This document shows positions 23,433-32,156 of a stretch of 62,218 bases of DNA, one piece after another (position 1 is the first letter of the stretch; the number at the start of each line of letters is the position of its first letter). Both the position numbers and the translations under genes were made by a program. Source of the DNA: Bacteroidales bacterium UBA4814 (GTDB taxonomy: Bacteria > Bacteroidota > Bacteroidia > Bacteroidales > UBA7960); assembly GCA_002402465.1 (NCBI GenBank), contig DHFW01000025.1:1-62218 (forward strand), in the 5' to 3' direction. The notes below the pieces were generated by a model. That model was given only the letters and a program-made list of their open reading frames with translations. It was not told where the DNA came from and made no database searches.

Positions 23433-25937
23433 ATGTTTAATTTTTTGCACTTTAAGAAGATTCTTCTGATAGTTCCCTTCATTTTCTTTTCTATCATTCT
23501 GAAAGCCGAGCAGCCTGCCGACCCTGCCGGGCAATCGGCCCAGCGTCCGCCTGCTACTGGTGTGGTAACCGGAACGGTGCTCGACGATTCTAACGGTGAA
23601 CCTCTCATGTTTGCCAGCGTAGTGTTGCATAGCATGCGCGATTCGGCCATGGTTACCGGAGCCATTACCAACGAAAAGGGCATTTTTGTGATTGAGCAAG
23701 TGCCTCCGGGAAGGTATTTTGTTGCAATCAACTATGTTGGTTTTCCCCGTAAGGAAGTAAACGGTATTATGATTACTCCCCGCGAGCCTGTGTATGAAAT
23801 GGGCATGATACGCGTTGAACCCGGTGCCGCCATCCTTTCGGAGGTAACGGTAGAAGCCACCCGCCAGCTTATGGAGGTAGGGCTCGACCGCAGGGTTATC
23901 AATGTTGACAGCGAGTTAACCGCATCGGGCGGAACAGCCCTGGAACTGATGCAAAATATTCCCAGCGTGGCAGTCGATTTCGATGGCAACGTGAGCCTTC
24001 GCGGAAGCTCAAACGTGACCATCCTGGTGGATGGGCGCCCCAGCGGACTTACCGGCCTCAGCGGTTCGGAAGCCCTGGAGCAAATTCCTTCGAATATGAT
24101 CGAGCGCATTGAGGTTATTACCAACCCCTCGGCTCGCTATTCGCCCGATGGCACTTCGGGCATTATTAATATTGTGCTGAAAAAACAACGCCAGCCCGGT
24201 TACAACGGAATGGTGTCGCTCAATGCCAGCGCTGGCAACCGTTACACCGGCTCACTCAACCTCAACTACAAAACCGGCAACGTAAACTTTTTTGCCAACT
24301 ACAGCGGCCGCATGTTCAACATGGAGGGCAGTGGATATAATTTCCGCACCAGTTTCCTGGCCGAAACCACATTCCTCGATCAGGATACCAGGTTCGAAAA
24401 TACAATGAACTCCCATAATTTCAGCGTAGGTGCCGACTACCAGGTTAATCAGTATAATACCCTTACTTTTTCGGTAATGTATAATACCTGGCAGCGCCAA
24501 TCCGATAACTTTACCGACTACAACAATTTGGATGAAAACATGTCGCTGATGAATTTCTTTACCCGCACATCGGGCAATGAAATGGATAATAACGGCATGA
24601 ACTACAATTTTAATTACCGCAGGACTTTCTCTCAGAAGATCAAGGAATTCAATACCGACATTGTGTTCTCGAGCCGGGGTATGAATGCCTCGGAGAACAA
24701 CGTTCAGCGATTTTTTGACAATACCCGCTCGCCCCTGAGCAGGCCCGATTTGCTCGAAAACACGCGTAACGATGGTGATAACTGGATGTTTTCAGTACAG
24801 ATGGACTACATTCAGCCACTGGGCGAAAACCGCAAGCTTGAACTGGGCGGTCGTGCCTACCTGCGCGAAATGGGCTCAGACTTCAACTTCTTTAATTATA
24901 ATCCTGATGCGCAGCTTTGGGAAAACAATGCCGGGCTAAGCAACCATTTTGTGTATAACGAGCAGGTGTATTCCGCATACGGTATCTTTTCGACCATGCT
25001 TGGCAAATACAGCCTGCAGGCAGGTCTCAGGCTCGAACAGACTTTGCGCGAAGCCGATCAGCGTACCACCAATGAAGTATTTAAGGACGATTACCTGAAC
25101 CTGTTCCCGACCATGCACCTGCGCCGCAGTTTCGAAAACAATCAGTCAGCCCAGGTGAGCTACAGCCGACGCATCAACAGGCCTAACAACCGTTTTCTTA
25201 ACCCCTTTGTGAGCTATACCGACCCCTACGATCTTTCGTTCGGAAATCCGGAGCTCAAGCCCGAGTTTATCAATTCGCTCGAGTTGGGTTATACCCGCTT
25301 CTGGCAAAAAACCACCATAAATCCAAGCATTTTCTACCGCTACACCGATGGCATGATTACCCGCTTCCGTACTATGGATGAGAACGGTATTGCCTACACT
25401 ACTTTTGAAAACCTCAACCGCGGAACCTCATACGGGGCCGAGTTAATCCTTTCGCAGCAGCTGTTTCCGTGGTGGAGGGCAAACGGCACCTTTAGCTATT
25501 ACCGCCAGATTATTGAAGGCAGCGACGCTATGATGGAAATGCGCAACGACAGTTACTCCTGGTCGGCAAGGCTGGTTAACAACATTACCCTTGGCAAAGG
25601 ATGGGATTTGCAGGTAAACGGTTTTTACCGCTCACCAGTGGTAATGCTGCAGGGCGAAATGAAGGAAATGTTTTCGGCCGATATGGGCCTGCGCAAAAAT
25701 GTGCTCGACCGCAAAGGCACGATTAACCTCAGGATCAGCGATATTTTCAATACACAATCTTTCAAAATGTACAACTACGGCGACAACTTTACCATCGACA
25801 TGGAAAGAAAACGCAACAGCCGTATGGTGTTCGTAGGTTTTACCTATCGTATTAACGAATACAACAACCGCAGGAATCAGCGTTCGCGTGAGCAAATGGA
25901 TAATGGCTCGCTGGACTTTGATGACTTCGATATGTAG
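23433..25937 (+). CDS. TonB-dependent outer-membrane receptor-like protein (CarboxypepD_reg-like + plug + OMP_b-brl_3 barrel)
   Basis: An 834-residue outer-membrane protein from the ATG at 23433, which opens with the signal peptide MFNFLHFKKILLIVPFIFFS. The frame is open to 23349, but that adds a polar leader. After the signal comes a carboxypeptidase-regulatory-like beta domain (about 45-125: GVVTGTVLDDSNGEPLMFAS). A plug domain (about 145-240: LMQNIPSVAVDFDGNVSLRG, SGIINIVLK) and a C-terminal barrel ending in the usual FVGFTYRINE plus an acidic tail follow. The OMP_b-brl_3 group is common in Bacteroidetes and its substrates are mostly unknown. No SusD partner, TonB box or regulator lies beside it, so the cargo cannot be inferred. 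Confidence 0.9.
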   Translation: MFNFLHFKKILLIVPFIFFSIILKAEQPADPAGQSAQRPPATGVVTGTVLDDSNGEPLMFASVVLHSMRDSAMVTGAITNEKGIFVIEQVPPGRYFVAINYVGFPRKEVNGIMITPREPVYEMGMIRVEPGAAILSEVTVEATRQLMEVGLDRRVINVDSELTASGGTALELMQNIPSVAVDFDGNVSLRGSSNVTILVDGRPSGLTGLSGSEALEQIPSNMIERIEVITNPSARYSPDGTSGIINIVLKKQRQPGYNGMVSLNASAGNRYTGSLNLNYKTGNVNFFANYSGRMFNMEGSGYNFRTSFLAETTFLDQDTRFENTMNSHNFSVGADYQVNQYNTLTFSVMYNTWQRQSDNFTDYNNLDENMSLMNFFTRTSGNEMDNNGMNYNFNYRRTFSQKIKEFNTDIVFSSRGMNASENNVQRFFDNTRSPLSRPDLLENTRNDGDNWMFSVQMDYIQPLGENRKLELGGRAYLREMGSDFNFFNYNPDAQLWENNAGLSNHFVYNEQVYSAYGIFSTMLGKYSLQAGLRLEQTLREADQRTTNEVFKDDYLNLFPTMHLRRSFENNQSAQVSYSRRINRPNNRFLNPFVSYTDPYDLSFGNPELKPEFINSLELGYTRFWQKTTINPSIFYRYTDGMITRFRTMDENGIAYTTFENLNRGTSYGAELILSQQLFPWWRANGTFSYYRQIIEGSDAMMEMRNDSYSWSARLVNNITLGKGWDLQVNGFYRSPVVMLQGEMKEMFSADMGLRKNVLDRKGTINLRISDIFNTQSFKMYNYGDNFTIDMERKRNSRMVFVGFTYRINEYNNRRNQRSREQMDNGSLDFDDFDM

Positions 25938-25976
25938 TTTTAGTTATTTGATAGAGTTGGTTCGGGCAAGGGGCGG

Positions 25977-27431
25977 TCATTTCTTTTTGACTGCCCTTCC
26001 CCGTTTTTGGGGTATCCCATAGCCAAACAAGTTCTTGCTCTTGATAAAGGAAGAAACGTAGCGCGGCACCATTTTTTCCCAACTCGGGTCGTTTTCCTTC
26101 ATTTTTTTCATAACAAGGTGAGAGAAAAAAGGCAGCACTTCCTTGCGATAATTGGGAATATCGACAATCCAATTGTTTTCAACAAGATACCGGTACAAGT
26201 GATTGATTTTCTCGTCAACAGGCATGTTTTCTATGGTAATGATCTCACTTTCTTCGTTTTGGCGGCTTGGATAAATATATACCTTCAGATTTTCCATGAA
26301 AAGCTTGCCGAAGGCCTCCAGAATGCCGCCCCGCAGGTGGTTGTAATATTTCTTTTCGAGCACGTTCTGAAAGGTGTAAGCCCCGATGACCATGCGTATG
26401 CTTCCCATGCGGAAGCGCCTGAACCACTCGGCCAGCTTGTAAAACTCACGGAAATTGGAGATCATTACGTTTTGGCCCATGCCACAAAGAATGTCGACCC
26501 GGTCAAGAAAGTCGCGCTCGTCGAAGTCGCCTCCGCCCATAAGGTTGTTGAGGGTCATTTCGCAAAGCACCACCGTGTTTTTCTTGTCGAAGCCCACCTC
26601 ATCCTTGAAAAGCGAAAAGCCAGACTTTAGCATATCAAACCCCACATAAGTGATGGGCCTAAAACTGCCGCGCAGCACCATGGTGTTCTTTTTATAGAGC
26701 AGGTCGGCGGGTTGCTGCACCTTGCCATGGCGGTCGAACATGGTTACGCTGGTCATGCCGTTTTTTACCAGCTGAACGGCCAGCAACCTGTTGTCAACAT
26801 ATTCAAGGTCGGGGCCGTTCATGCGAATCATGTCAATTTCGATGCGGTCGTCGGATATGGATTCGAGCAGCGACTTGAGAAAACTGTTGGGATACTGATA
26901 GTTGTAATAACAGGCATAAATGAGGTTGACACCCAGTATGCCCAGGGTTTTTTGCTGCAGAAGGCTGTCGTTTTCGAGCAGTCGCACATGCAGCACCACA
27001 TCATTGGGCGGGTCGCCAGGGTTAAGCTGAAAACGCATCCCTATCCAGCCATGGGGGTCGTTGTTCTTTTTAAAGTTCAGTGTGGTCACCGTGTTGGCAA
27101 AGGCAAAGAACCGGGTATGCTCGCCCCGTTTGCTGCCCAAAAGGTCTTGCAGGCTCTTGAATTCTATGTCGAGCATTTGCATGAGGCGCTGCTCCGATAC
27201 GTAGCGCCCGCTGGGGCTTTTCCCGTAAAGAGAATTGCTAAACTGCATATCGTAGGCAGAGATGGTTCGTGCCACCGTGCCCGAAGCGGCACCCGACTGG
27301 AAAAAGCAGCGGGCAACCTCCTGACCGGCACCAATCTCGGCAAACGATCCGAAGATGCTGTCATCGAGGTTAATAAAAAGGGCTTTGCGGGTTGGGTCCA
27401 GCACTTCGCGGGCAATATTGGAGTGGGGCAT
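25977..27431 (-). CDS. Conserved protein of unknown function
   Basis: A 484-residue, probably cytoplasmic protein with no signal peptide or membrane helix. The N-terminal region has a distinctive conserved block (ALFINLDDSIFGSFAEIGAG; GTVARTISAYDMQFSN) that I recall from Bacteroidetes and gammaproteobacterial proteins often given misleading labels such as TonB receptor or nucleotidyltransferase. I see no recognised catalytic motif. The strongly patterned sequence and lysine-rich C-terminus (RGRAVKKK) suggest a soluble enzyme or nucleic-acid-associated factor, but no function should be assigned. It is monocistronic, convergent with the TonB receptor and divergent from uxs, with its own -7 box at 27466-27473. 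Confidence 0.85.
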   Translation of the reverse strand: MPHSNIAREVLDPTRKALFINLDDSIFGSFAEIGAGQEVARCFFQSGAASGTVARTISAYDMQFSNSLYGKSPSGRYVSEQRLMQMLDIEFKSLQDLLGSKRGEHTRFFAFANTVTTLNFKKNNDPHGWIGMRFQLNPGDPPNDVVLHVRLLENDSLLQQKTLGILGVNLIYACYYNYQYPNSFLKSLLESISDDRIEIDMIRMNGPDLEYVDNRLLAVQLVKNGMTSVTMFDRHGKVQQPADLLYKKNTMVLRGSFRPITYVGFDMLKSGFSLFKDEVGFDKKNTVVLCEMTLNNLMGGGDFDERDFLDRVDILCGMGQNVMISNFREFYKLAEWFRRFRMGSIRMVIGAYTFQNVLEKKYYNHLRGGILEAFGKLFMENLKVYIYPSRQNEESEIITIENMPVDEKINHLYRYLVENNWIVDIPNYRKEVLPFFSHLVMKKMKENDPSWEKMVPRYVSSFIKSKNLFGYGIPQKRGRAVKKK

Positions 27432-27465
27432 TTTTTTGTGGCTTTTGCAATGACTGAGTAGCTAT

Positions 27466-27473
27466 CAAATTTA
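27466..27473 (-). promoter_or_regulatory. Predicted -7 promoter box of the conserved unknown gene
   Basis: Reads TAAATTTG on the minus strand, exact to TAnnTTTG, 35 bp upstream of the start codon at 27431. Confidence 0.5.
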
Positions 27474-27585
27474 AAAGAAATATTCTATTTTCTGAAATGG
27501 TTTTGCCTCATTAAGGCTGTATTTTTATGGTTTGTTATGAAAACCCCTAATTGGACAAAAAAATATTCCATTCAGAAAAAATGGA

Positions 27586-27593
27586 TAAATTTG
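27586..27593 (+). promoter_or_regulatory. Predicted -7 promoter box of the uxs-rmlD operon
   Basis: TAAATTTG, exact to TAnnTTTG, 50 bp upstream of the ATG at 27644. Confidence 0.5.
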
Positions 27594-27643
27594 CTGCTTG
27601 CCGGCTAGAGCTTATTTTTCCGGTGTAACATTTTTTACTCAGC

Positions 27644-28585
27644 ATGAAAAAACGGATTCTGGTTACTGGCGGTGCTGGTTTTGTGGGTTCGCACCTGTGC
27701 GAAACACTGCTTGAAAAGGGGCATGAGGTGTTTTGCCTCGATAATTTTTTTACCGGGCAGAAGCAAAACATCATTCACCTGCTCGACCATCCTTATTTTG
27801 AATTAATCAGGCATGATATTACCATGCCTTTTTTTATTGAAGCCGACGAAATTTACAACCTGGCCTGTCCGGCATCCCCCATTCATTATCAGTACAACGG
27901 TATTAAAACTATTAAGACTTCGGTAATGGGCGCCATAAACATGCTTGGTTTGGCAAAAAGACTCAATGCCAAGGTGCTGCAGGCTTCCACCAGCGAAGTG
28001 TATGGCGACCCGGAATTGCATCCCCAGCCCGAAAGCTATTGGGGAAATGTGAACCCCATTGGCCCCAGGGCTTGCTACGACGAAGGCAAGCGTTGCGCCG
28101 AAGCCCTTTTTGTGAACTACCACCGCCAGAACCAAGTGAAGATAAAAATCGCCCGTATCTTTAATACTTACGGACCGCGTATGCACCCTAACGATGGGCG
28201 CGTGGTATCCAATTTCATTGTTCAGGCGCTTAAAGGGGATGATATTACCATTTTTGGCGATGGCACCCAGACTCGCAGCTTTTGCTTTGTGGACGACATG
28301 GTAAAGGCCCTTATTGCCCTGATGGAAACTCCCGATACGGTTACGGGCCCCATAAACCTGGGTAACCCCGGCGAATTTACCATGCTTGAACTGGCCCAGG
28401 CGGTACTCAGGCTCACAGGCTCAAGGTCAAAGATAGTGTATATGCCACTGCCGCAAGATGATCCCATACAGCGGCAACCCGACATTAGCCTGGCTCGCGA
28501 AACCCTGGGCTGGAAGCCCGAAGTGCAACTCGAGCCAGGCCTGAAGCATACCATCGAATACTTTAAAAATATTTTGAACCTTTAA
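27644..28585 (+). CDS. uxs: UDP-glucuronate decarboxylase (UDP-xylose synthase), SDR family
   Basis: A 313-residue extended short-chain dehydrogenase. NAD binding is shown by GGAGFVGSH (9-17). The active-site set is STSEVYGDPEVH-like at 115-126 (with Glu118), Tyr145 and Lys149 in YDEGK. RIFNTYGPRM and DDITIFGDGTQTRSFCFVDD are signatures of the UDP-glucuronate decarboxylase branch, separating it from galactose epimerase and glucose dehydratases. It would convert UDP-glucuronate to UDP-xylose for surface glycans or protein glycosylation. rmlD starts 11 bp downstream, so the two form a small sugar-nucleotide operon. Confidence 0.92.
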   Translation: MKKRILVTGGAGFVGSHLCETLLEKGHEVFCLDNFFTGQKQNIIHLLDHPYFELIRHDITMPFFIEADEIYNLACPASPIHYQYNGIKTIKTSVMGAINMLGLAKRLNAKVLQASTSEVYGDPELHPQPESYWGNVNPIGPRACYDEGKRCAEALFVNYHRQNQVKIKIARIFNTYGPRMHPNDGRVVSNFIVQALKGDDITIFGDGTQTRSFCFVDDMVKALIALMETPDTVTGPINLGNPGEFTMLELAQAVLRLTGSRSKIVYMPLPQDDPIQRQPDISLARETLGWKPEVQLEPGLKHTIEYFKNILNL

Positions 28586-28596
28586 GAACTTCATAT

Positions 28597-29451
28597 ATGA
28601 ACATCCTTATTACCGGAAGCGAAGGACAACTTGGCAGCGAGTTCCGCGAATTGGCCCCGCAATACAAACAGCATCAGTTTTTCTTTACTGATGTGAAGGA
28701 ACTGGATGTGACCAATGCCGAGAAGGTGAATAAGTTTATGAAAAGCAACAAAATTGAGTGTGTGGTAAACTGCGCCGGATACACCCAGGTGGATAAGGCT
28801 GAAGATGACCAAGGTAAGGCTACCCTGCTCAATTCAACCGCCACCAAATTTATTGCCGAAGCCTCGGCCAAGGTGGGCGCCCTGATGGTGCATATCTCGA
28901 CCGATTATGTTTTTGATGGGAAGAATTTTAAACCATATACCGAAAACGACACCGCAAACCCTAAGTCGATTTATGGAAAATCGAAACTCGATGGCGAAAT
29001 AGAGGTGATGTTCAATGCCAAAAGGGCCATTATTATTCGCACATCCTGGCTTTATTCAAGCTATGGTCACAATTTTGTGAAAACCATTCTTGAGAAAGGG
29101 AAAACGGAAAAAGAGCTTAAGGTGGTCTTTGACCAAATCGGATCGCCCACTTATGCCCGTGATCTGGCCAAAACGATACTGGAAATTATCCCGAAGGTTC
29201 CATCCAAAATCCGGGGTGAGATTTACAACTTCAGCAATGAAGGTGTGGCCAGCTGGTACGATTTTGCCAAAGCCGTGATTGAATACAAAGGGCTGACTTG
29301 CAAAATAACCCCGATTCTTACAAAAGACATTAATCAGTCTGCGCAGAGGCCTTTGTACAGCGTACTGAACAAGGGGCGTATAAAAAAGGATTTTGGTGTA
29401 GAGATTCCGCATTGGCGCGACAGCCTGAAAGAATGCCTCGAAAAACTGTAG
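28597..29451 (+). CDS. rmlD: dTDP-4-dehydrorhamnose reductase
   Basis: A 284-residue RmlD/RfbD-type SDR. Visible are the nucleotide-binding GSEGQLGSEF (7-16), NCAGYTQVDKAE, STDYVFDGKNFKPYTE and Tyr126/Lys130 in YGKSK. It makes the last step to dTDP-L-rhamnose. The other rml genes are not nearby, so this copy is separated from A-C. It follows uxs by 11 bp and is closed by a strong terminator. Confidence 0.93.
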   Translation: MNILITGSEGQLGSEFRELAPQYKQHQFFFTDVKELDVTNAEKVNKFMKSNKIECVVNCAGYTQVDKAEDDQGKATLLNSTATKFIAEASAKVGALMVHISTDYVFDGKNFKPYTENDTANPKSIYGKSKLDGEIEVMFNAKRAIIIRTSWLYSSYGHNFVKTILEKGKTEKELKVVFDQIGSPTYARDLAKTILEIIPKVPSKIRGEIYNFSNEGVASWYDFAKAVIEYKGLTCKITPILTKDINQSAQRPLYSVLNKGRIKKDFGVEIPHWRDSLKECLEKL

Positions 29452-29463
29452 ATTGAATAAAAA

Positions 29464-29493
29464 AAACAGCGGGTAAATGCCTGCTGTTTTTTT
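29464..29493. terminator. Bidirectional intrinsic terminator after rmlD
   Basis: A 10-bp stem AAACAGCGGG / CCTGCTGTTT (29464-29473 and 29480-29489, one G-T pair) with loop TAAATG, an A-run before and T-run after. Convergent genes lie on both sides. Confidence 0.85.
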
Positions 29494-29513
29494 AGTGCAA
29501 CTCTCTGACGGAA

Positions 29514-29798
29514 TTAAAACTTCTTCTTGAATTTGTTGAAGGTGTCAGAAAAAGAATCGAGAGTTTTGTCAAAACTTTCTTTAACTGACTCCCATGCATC
29601 TTCGCCTTTTTCGGTCAGTTCCTTGAATTTCTTTTTCCCTTTTTCTAATTTCCCTTCCAGTTCTTCAATTTCCTCTTTGTACTCAATTTTGGCATCGGCT
29701 TTTTCACCTTTTGCTTTTGCTTTTAGCTTGTCAAGATCGGCTTCCCACTCTTCGAGTTTGGCCTTCATTTTTTCCTTATAGTCTTCGAATTTGCTCAT
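29514..29798 (-). CDS. Small highly charged coiled-coil protein (sll1863-type stress protein family)
   Basis: A 94-residue, lysine- and glutamate-rich protein predicted to be almost entirely helical and coiled coil (KAKLEEWEADLDKLKAKAKG). A C-terminal amphipathic part contains EDAWESVKESFDKTLDSFSD. The heptad-rich body followed by a tryptophan-containing helix resembles the sll1863 stress-response family and some LEA-like proteins. No signal peptide or helix long enough for the membrane. Function unknown; a protective or stress role is family-based inference only. Confidence 0.75.
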   Translation of the reverse strand: MSKFEDYKEKMKAKLEEWEADLDKLKAKAKGEKADAKIEYKEEIEELEGKLEKGKKKFKELTEKGEDAWESVKESFDKTLDSFSDTFNKFKKKF

Positions 29799-29878
29799 AT
29801 AGTATATTTTTTAAAGTTAAAATGTAAATATACTAATTTTTTTCGAGAAAGTCAAGGAAGGATGCCTTCAGATATTCA

Positions 29879-30916
29879 TTAGCTGTTAATGCCTTTCAGG
29901 TACTTAACCTCCCAGGCAGTGTCAGTAATTATTTGGTGCAGGGCTTCATTTTCTACCAGGAAACCATCGTGGCCGTATAGGCTTTTCATGGTTTGGTGGG
30001 TGGCTCCGGGTATCATTTCGGCCACCTGTTTTACCTCATCCACCGGGAAAAGGATATCGGTTTCGATGCTGATGCAATGCACCCTGGTGTTAATACCAGC
30101 CAGGGCTTTTTTTACCCCGCCGCGGTGGCGGCCTACATCGTGCGAGTCGAATGCGCGGGTTATGGTGTAATAGGCGTGGGGGCTGTAGCGGTTCACCAGT
30201 TTATTGCCCTGGTAGCGCTGGTAAGAGCAGGCGTTGAAGTCTTCCATGCGGTCGTCCTCAGGGTCAAATTGGGTTTTCTGAAAGGCTTCAAAACTTCGGT
30301 AGCTAACCATGCCAATACCTCGTGCAGCGCGCAGACCGGCTTTGCCTCCATCGGGGCTGCCGTCAGAAAACGTGGGGTCGGCCTCCAGGGCCATGCGCTG
30401 GGCTTCGTTAAAGGCTTTGGCCCAGGGGCTGGTGCGGGCACTGGCCGCAATAAACATCAGCTGGCCGATAAGACCCGGCTGCATGATGCACCACTCCAGG
30501 CCCTGAAAAGCACCCAGCGAACCGCCAATCACTATGTCGATCGACTCAATTTGCAGATGAGCCCTGAGCAGTTCGTGAGCCTTCACCATATCACGCACTG
30601 TAATCAATGGGAAGTCGAGCAGGTAAGGTTTACCGGTTTTGGGATTTATGCTGGCCGCTCCTGTGGTGCCATAGCAGGAACCCAGCACATTGGCGCATAC
30701 GATGGTGTGGTAGCGGGGATCGAATGTCTTTCCGGGCCCGCAAAGGCCAGGCCACCATTCCAGGGGGTCGCTGTTGCCTGTGAGGGCATGGCCGATCCAT
30801 ACCACTGGTTTGTCGGGGCTGATGCCCCCATATATATGATATCCGATTTCAATACCAGGAAACTCAAATCCTGATTCCGTTACAAAGGGTTTTTCTAGTT
30901 TTAGGGTTTGCAGCAT
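29879..30916 (-). CDS. metX: Homoserine O-acetyltransferase
   Basis: A 345-residue alpha/beta-hydrolase of the MetX family that acetylates L-homoserine with acetyl-CoA, the first committed step of methionine synthesis by the direct-sulfurylation route. The catalytic triad is Ser133 (GGSLGAFQ; the commoner form is GGSMGGMQ), Asp287 (IETDILFPVDE) and His316 (YGHDGFL). Conserved blocks LTGNSDPLEWWPGL and PLITVRDMVKAHELL are present. It is not next to metY or metA. I looked for a SAM riboswitch in the short upstream gap and saw none. Confidence 0.93.
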   Translation of the reverse strand: MLQTLKLEKPFVTESGFEFPGIEIGYHIYGGISPDKPVVWIGHALTGNSDPLEWWPGLCGPGKTFDPRYHTIVCANVLGSCYGTTGAASINPKTGKPYLLDFPLITVRDMVKAHELLRAHLQIESIDIVIGGSLGAFQGLEWCIMQPGLIGQLMFIAASARTSPWAKAFNEAQRMALEADPTFSDGSPDGGKAGLRAARGIGMVSYRSFEAFQKTQFDPEDDRMEDFNACSYQRYQGNKLVNRYSPHAYYTITRAFDSHDVGRHRGGVKKALAGINTRVHCISIETDILFPVDEVKQVAEMIPGATHQTMKSLYGHDGFLVENEALHQIITDTAWEVKYLKGINS

Positions 30917-31041
30917 ACCTGGTTCCGTTTACGACGTGAAAATACAATTTTTTGAAAGAATGCGCGTCTAAATTTTTGGTTTGGGACTTTCGCTGTGGAA
31001 AAAGAATTTTGTAGTTTTATGTGCTTTCTAACCCATATGCC

Positions 31042-31334
31042 ATGCAAAATAAGGTCTCTTTGGGGTTTTTCCCCACCCCTTTGCATAAACTGCATAATTT
31101 GTCTCGCAAGCACCAGCCTTATGAGCTTTATATGGAGCGCGACGATCAAACAGGATTGGCTTCGGGCGGCAACAAGACCCGTAAACTCGAGTACTTGTTG
31201 GCTGATGCCATTGAGCAAGGGTGCGATACGGTGGTTACGCTGGGCGCCCAGCAATCGGACCTGGCTCAAAAGTGTTGTTCTGGCATACCGGCGGTCTGCC
31301 TGCTAATTTTCATTACGGAGAAGAAATCCTTTAA
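31042..31334 (+). pseudogene. Internally deleted D-cysteine desulfhydrase / ACC deaminase-family gene
   Basis: From the ATG at 31042 the frame encodes a normal N-terminus of this PLP enzyme family (LGFFPTPLHKL; RDDQTGLASGGNKTRKLEYL, which contains the PLP lysine; CDTVVTLGAQQS) up to about 31257. Family similarity then stops. In a different frame, from about 31269 to the TAA at 31332-31334, the sequence encodes what looks like the family's C-terminus (LFWHTGGLPANF...). Roughly 220-230 central codons are therefore missing, with a frame change at the junction. The remnant ends 1 bp before the crtW-like stop codon on the other strand. Either a genuine deletion or an assembly collapse would give this. 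Confidence 0.8.
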
Positions 31335-31335
31335 C

Positions 31336-32013
31336 TCAGGGCTTGGTTTTATACAGTTGCCACCAGGAAATGTGCGGGTCCTCGTGGTGTTCCCTGTGAT
31401 AGCCAAAGAAATAGCAGCTGAGCATGGCCCAAAGGTGGTTTTTGCCTTGGGTGCGGGCTTTGTGCGGCCCCATTTCGGGAAGGTGCGGCAGGCGATGAGG
31501 CCAGTAAACCCCGGCAGCAAAAAGCTGGAAAGTACCCAAAATTGCTGCAAGGGCCCAGTAAAGCAATACCGCTGTGTTGTCGAGCTTAAGCAAATGCACC
31601 AGCACATTGTATAAAACGGCCATTATTACCAACTGCATAACAGTAAGATAGCGCCACATAAACACCGCCCACCAGGCAAAGAAGTTCTGCGACTTCACGT
31701 AATAATCAGGGTCGTTTTCTGAAGCCGGGTCTTGGTGATGAAGCCCATGATTCTTGCGCAACATCTTGTACGACATGCCTGCAAAAAGTGCCACAGAAAT
31801 GGAACCCAATACCTGGTTCACTTTTTTCGAAGGGTGAATGTTGCCGTGCATGGCGTCGTGGCCCGTAATAAACAAGCCGGTATATAAATAGGACTGAATG
31901 AGAATGTGAATATACATCCATGGATTGCTCCACGAAGGTTCGATAAAAAGAAGCATATAGGCCAGGTGGCCTCCCCATAGTAGAATAACCGCAACTGCAA
32001 TAAAAATTCCCAT
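31336..32013 (-). CDS. crtW: Beta-carotene ketolase-like membrane desaturase/hydroxylase (CrtW type)
   Basis: A 225-residue di-iron membrane oxygenase of the fatty-acid-desaturase superfamily. The histidine boxes are HDAMHGN, HGLHHQDP...DPDY and GYHREHHEDPHISWW, and VYWPHRLPHL resembles the segment before the third box in CrtW. Box spacing and the DPDY context fit carotenoid ketolases better than acyl-lipid desaturases. The frame is open to a TTG at 32037. However, the minus-strand promoter box TAATTTTG at 32035-32042 would put the transcription start inside that stretch, so I choose the ATG at 32013. A lycopene cyclase gene lies divergently, supporting a carotenoid role. A desaturase of other lipids is the main alternative. 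Confidence 0.75.
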   Translation of the reverse strand: MGIFIAVAVILLWGGHLAYMLLFIEPSWSNPWMYIHILIQSYLYTGLFITGHDAMHGNIHPSKKVNQVLGSISVALFAGMSYKMLRKNHGLHHQDPASENDPDYYVKSQNFFAWWAVFMWRYLTVMQLVIMAVLYNVLVHLLKLDNTAVLLYWALAAILGTFQLFAAGVYWPHRLPHLPEMGPHKARTQGKNHLWAMLSCYFFGYHREHHEDPHISWWQLYKTKP

Positions 32014-32034
32014 GGCTGGGGTGTTAAATTTAGC

Positions 32035-32042
32035 CAAAATTA
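32035..32042 (-). promoter_or_regulatory. Predicted -7 promoter box of the crtW-like gene
   Basis: Reads TAATTTTG on the minus strand, exact to TAnnTTTG. It overlaps the upstream TTG candidate start, so translation must begin at the ATG at 32013, about 22 bp downstream. Confidence 0.5.
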
Positions 32043-32156
32043 GCCAATTTTATCCATTCCTGAATTTTTTGTTTTTAAAAACATTTCTACCTGAAAATGT
32101 GTTAAATATGCAACGAATAAGCGTGAAACGAGTAAGTAAAACTTAAAGATAGTATT

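Noticed and set aside
29993..30874. A 293-codon open frame opposite metX
   Set aside because: Shadow of metX; no domain and no promoter, while metX has its full catalytic triad.
30917..31041. SAM riboswitch in front of metX
   Set aside because: The gap is short and shows no stem pattern or conserved core that I can recognise.
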